Below are positions 61,375 through 64,000 of a DNA stretch of 64,000 bases, in pieces. The notes beneath the pieces are model-generated. The model worked only from the letters and a program-made list of their open reading frames with translations. It searched no databases and was not told the DNA's origin. The position numbers and the translations under genes are program-made. Every line of letters begins with the position of its first letter. Positions within the stretch are counted from its first letter, which is position 1. The stretch spans positions 1,860,001 to 1,924,000 of the forward strand of contig OZ241337.1 in NCBI GenBank assembly GCA_965200435.1, given 5' to 3'. The DNA is from Bin75 sp965200435. GTDB lineage: Bacteria > Nitrospirota > Nitrospiria > Nitrospirales > UBA8639.

Positions 61375-62466
61375 ATGCCTCGAAACGGCCCAGCCTCTAC
61401 AAGTCCTCCCTCGTCCGTTCCCCCCCAGAGCCTCCTGGCCATCGAAACGTCTTGCGATGAAACGGCTGCCGCGGTGTGCTCCCTGGAAGGGCATCTGTTG
61501 TCGAATCTTGTGGCGTCCCAACACGAGGTGCACGGCCGTTTCGGTGGAGTGGTGCCGGAGCTTGCGTCGAGAAAACACGTGGAAAGGATTGAAGGTGTGA
61601 CGCAGTCTGCGCTTGAGCGGGCGGGGGTCCGTTGGTCCGATCTTCGGGCGATTGCGGTCACCCAAGGCCCCGGACTTGCCGGCGCGCTGGTCGTCGGCGT
61701 GAGTTTCGGAAAGGCGCTGGCGTACGTCCTGGGCGTGCCGTGTATCGGCGTGCATCATTTGGAAGGGCATATCGCCTCGGCATGGCTGGAATATCCCGAT
61801 TTTGTGACCCCTTGCATCGTGCTTGTGGTGTCCGGAGGACATACCCACTTGTATCTCGTTCCGCAACGAGGTGAGTACCGGATTCTGGGAAAAACCCTCG
61901 ATGACGCCGCTGGTGAGGCGTTCGATAAAGGGGCCAAGATGCTGGGACTCTCCTATCCAGGTGGTCCCGCCCTCGATCGTCTGGCGCAGTCGGGTGATCT
62001 GTCTGTCGTTCGTTTCCCCCGTCCGTACTTGAACCGGGGAGGGTTCAATTTCAGTTTCAGTGGCCTTAAAACCGCGTTGTTGTATTATTTGCGTGATCAG
62101 GAGTCGCATCAGGAGTCGCCCTCGCCGGCGAACGTTGCCGCGGGATATCAGGAAGCCATCGTGGACGTGTTGGTTGAAAAGTCATTTCGGGCGGTGCGTC
62201 GTTATGGCGTCCCAGGATTGGCGGTGGTCGGCGGAGTCTGTGCGAATTCCCGCTTGCGGGCGACCTTGGGCGCTCGTGCGAAAAAGGAAGGGATTTGTCT
62301 GGCGTTGCCGCGAATGCCTTTTTGTACGGATAATGCCGCGATGATCGCTGCTGCCGGGTGGTGGGCCTACCGGCAACAACGCTGGTCGTCGTGGGATTTG
62401 GATGCCCAGCCCAGTCTGGCTATCGAGGCCATGTCACCGGGGAACAGTTCAGGCGTCACGACGTAG
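61375..62466 (+). CDS. tsaD: tRNA N6-threonylcarbamoyladenosine transferase TsaD
   Basis: A 363-residue Kae1/YgjD/Gcp ATPase that transfers threonylcarbamoyl to A37. Motifs: AIETSCDETAAAV, the metal site region PELASRKHVE and HHLEGHIAS, VSGGHTHLYLV, and the C-terminal CTDNAAMIAAAG. ATG 61375 is used as start. It completes the t6A pair with tsaC at 43218. Confidence 0.96.
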   Translation: MPRNGPASTSPPSSVPPQSLLAIETSCDETAAAVCSLEGHLLSNLVASQHEVHGRFGGVVPELASRKHVERIEGVTQSALERAGVRWSDLRAIAVTQGPGLAGALVVGVSFGKALAYVLGVPCIGVHHLEGHIASAWLEYPDFVTPCIVLVVSGGHTHLYLVPQRGEYRILGKTLDDAAGEAFDKGAKMLGLSYPGGPALDRLAQSGDLSVVRFPRPYLNRGGFNFSFSGLKTALLYYLRDQESHQESPSPANVAAGYQEAIVDVLVEKSFRAVRRYGVPGLAVVGGVCANSRLRATLGARAKKEGICLALPRMPFCTDNAAMIAAAGWWAYRQQRWSSWDLDAQPSLAIEAMSPGNSSGVTT

Positions 62467-62525
62467 CGGGGCGGCGCAGTCAAAAGGGGACATCTATTCC
62501 ACATGCCATTGGACATCTGACCGGG

Positions 62526-64000
62526 TTGAAGCCCGGACAGGTTACGCGGCTTGAACGGTTGTACCGGCGTCGTGTCCCAGTTGAAAAAGTCATTTCTCCG
62601 GAACTGGCTCGCTCCTGTACGGAACTGTCGCATGAAATTCGACGGCAAATCGGCCTGCTGATCAATCGACGGGGCATCATCGAATCCGTCATTATCGGCA
62701 CGGACCGTCAGTTGGTGATCCCGCAACTGGCGCGGAGCCGGTCGGGACCGCGGTTATTGCGCGGCGTGCGGTTCGTGCATACGAATCTCAACAATCAACC
62801 GTTGACCAAAGACGACCTCACCGACCTCGCGCTGCTTCGCTTGGATTTGATGGCGGTGCTTGGCGTGGGCAACGAAGGGGAACCGGTGTCCATCTCGTTA
62901 GCCCACCTGCTGCCGCCCAACCCGCAAGGGAAGGCGTACGAGGCATGGGCGCCGCAAAGTTTACAGACATTTCAGTTTCAGTGTGATCAGTTCGTGCAGT
63001 CACTGGAGGCTGAAATTTCCCGGGCGACTCCGGCGCTTCGCCGGACGGACAGCAGTCCCAGTGCGTTACTGGTCAGTGTCACGGAGAGGAACTGCGTCGA
63101 CCAGGAAGAACGGCTGTGGGAATGCCGGGAATTGGCAACGTCGCAAGGCATTCAGGTCGTCGGTACCATGGTCCAACGATTGCCTCATATCAATCCCAAG
63201 TACGTGTTGGGGATGGGAAAGATTACCGAAGTAATCATCCACGCGCTGCAAAGCGGGGCCGATATGTTGATTTTCGACCGTGACCTGACGCCGACCCAGA
63301 TCCGGTCGTTATCCGAGATGATCGAGTTGAAGGTTATCGACCGGACGCAATTGATCCTGGATATTTTTGCAAGCCGGGCGCATTCCCGTGCCGGGAAAAT
63401 TCAAGTGGAACTGGCACAGCTCAAGTACCTGTTGCCCCGCTTGTCTCAATCCAGCACAGCGTTCTCGCGTTTGAGGGGAGGCATCGGGGCACGAGGACCC
63501 GGCGAAACCAAACTGGAAACCGACCTGAGGCGAATACGGGACCGGATTCATCATCTCGAACGCGAGTTGAGGGATTTGAGCCGTCAACGGGAGCAGCAGC
63601 GGCCCCGGCGCCTGCGCCAGGGGATTCAGGTCGTGTCGCTCATCGGCTATACCAATGCCGGGAAATCCACTTTGCTGAACACCTTGACCAACAGCCACGT
63701 CTCGGCCAAAAATCAGCCGTTTGAAACCTTGGATACCATTAATCGGCGGCTCAGACTTCCTGCAGGCCGGAACGTGATTCTGACCGATACCGTCGGGTTC
63801 ATTCGAGATCTGCCACAGGATCTCCTCGAAGCCTTTCGCACGACGCTCGACGAACTACGCCAAGCCAACCTGCTGGTGCACGTGGTGGACGCGACCGCCT
63901 CTGATCGCGATCAGCAAATACACGTTGTCGAAGGACTCTTGCATGAACTTGACCTCCAACATGTGACCCGGATTCTAGCCATGAACAAATGCGATCGCTT
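62526..64000 (+). CDS. hflX: GTPase HflX, 3' partial
   Basis: 491 codons visible, continuing past the window end. N-terminal nucleotide-binding HflX domain, then GARGPGETKLETDLRRIRDR, a coiled-coil linker, and the GTPase domain: G1 GYTNAGKST (near residue 375), G3 DTVGFIRDLP and G4 MNKCD. HflX splits stalled 70S ribosomes. The start TTG 62526 is the first canonical codon in frame, but family-like sequence (HAIGHLTGLKPGQ) extends upstream of it. Confidence 0.9.
   Translation, partial: MKPGQVTRLERLYRRRVPVEKVISPELARSCTELSHEIRRQIGLLINRRGIIESVIIGTDRQLVIPQLARSRSGPRLLRGVRFVHTNLNNQPLTKDDLTDLALLRLDLMAVLGVGNEGEPVSISLAHLLPPNPQGKAYEAWAPQSLQTFQFQCDQFVQSLEAEISRATPALRRTDSSPSALLVSVTERNCVDQEERLWECRELATSQGIQVVGTMVQRLPHINPKYVLGMGKITEVIIHALQSGADMLIFDRDLTPTQIRSLSEMIELKVIDRTQLILDIFASRAHSRAGKIQVELAQLKYLLPRLSQSSTAFSRLRGGIGARGPGETKLETDLRRIRDRIHHLERELRDLSRQREQQRPRRLRQGIQVVSLIGYTNAGKSTLLNTLTNSHVSAKNQPFETLDTINRRLRLPAGRNVILTDTVGFIRDLPQDLLEAFRTTLDELRQANLLVHVVDATASDRDQQIHVVEGLLHELDLQHVTRILAMNKCDR

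Overview
The window reads as a bacterial chromosome from the phylum Nitrospirota, probably Nitrospira or a close relative. This is an inference from gene content: a respiratory operon with two large cytochrome bd-like subunits, a Rieske/cytochrome b pair, several c-type cytochromes and an NxrC-like heme-b protein, plus a hopanoid locus and scattered housekeeping genes. No rRNA, CRISPR array, prophage or replication origin was seen.

Layout. 1-4.8 kb: an operon of a prenyl reductase-like flavoprotein (cut by the window edge), an MMPL/RND exporter and an amine-oxidase-fold flavoprotein, closed by a perfect palindrome. 5.1-12.9 kb: serC, serA, hisZ, dnaB, a TPR lipoprotein and a type IV pilin-like gene. 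13.1-22.7 kb: squalene-hopene cyclase, hpnG, hpnM, dxs, ispG, tRNA-Cys and hpnH, that is, precursor supply, cyclisation, side-chain extension and probable transport of hopanoids. One insertion sequence lies between ispG and tRNA-Cys and another after hpnH. 24.7-36.2 kb: eleven co-directional respiratory genes. 36.4-38.9 kb: ubiA-type prenyltransferase, tRNA-Thr, small membrane proteins and a frameshifted lapA. 39.0-46.5 kb: third IS copy, purH, purD, tsaC, a lipoprotein gene with a 16-G tract, and ltaE. 46.7-64 kb: small hypothetical genes, comM, a Kelch protein, kdsD, metG, a cytochrome c, a J-domain protein, an ArsC-like protein, nadK, clpC, tsaD and the 5' part of hflX.

Three layers of mobile or repetitive DNA overlie the genes. 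(1) Three nearly identical 1.09-kb IS481-like elements, each with a perfect 5-bp target duplication; their transposase frames have no stop codon inside the element. (2) Short IS-derived mini-elements with related ends, one with a perfect 5-bp duplication. (3) Five copies of a 144-bp imperfect palindrome bounded by TA, always 3' of a gene and always in the same orientation relative to it. In three cases the TA of the element is the TA of the upstream stop codon, so insertion leaves the protein intact. A 16-G tract places the start and body of a surface lipoprotein in different frames, which suggests a phase-variable locus.
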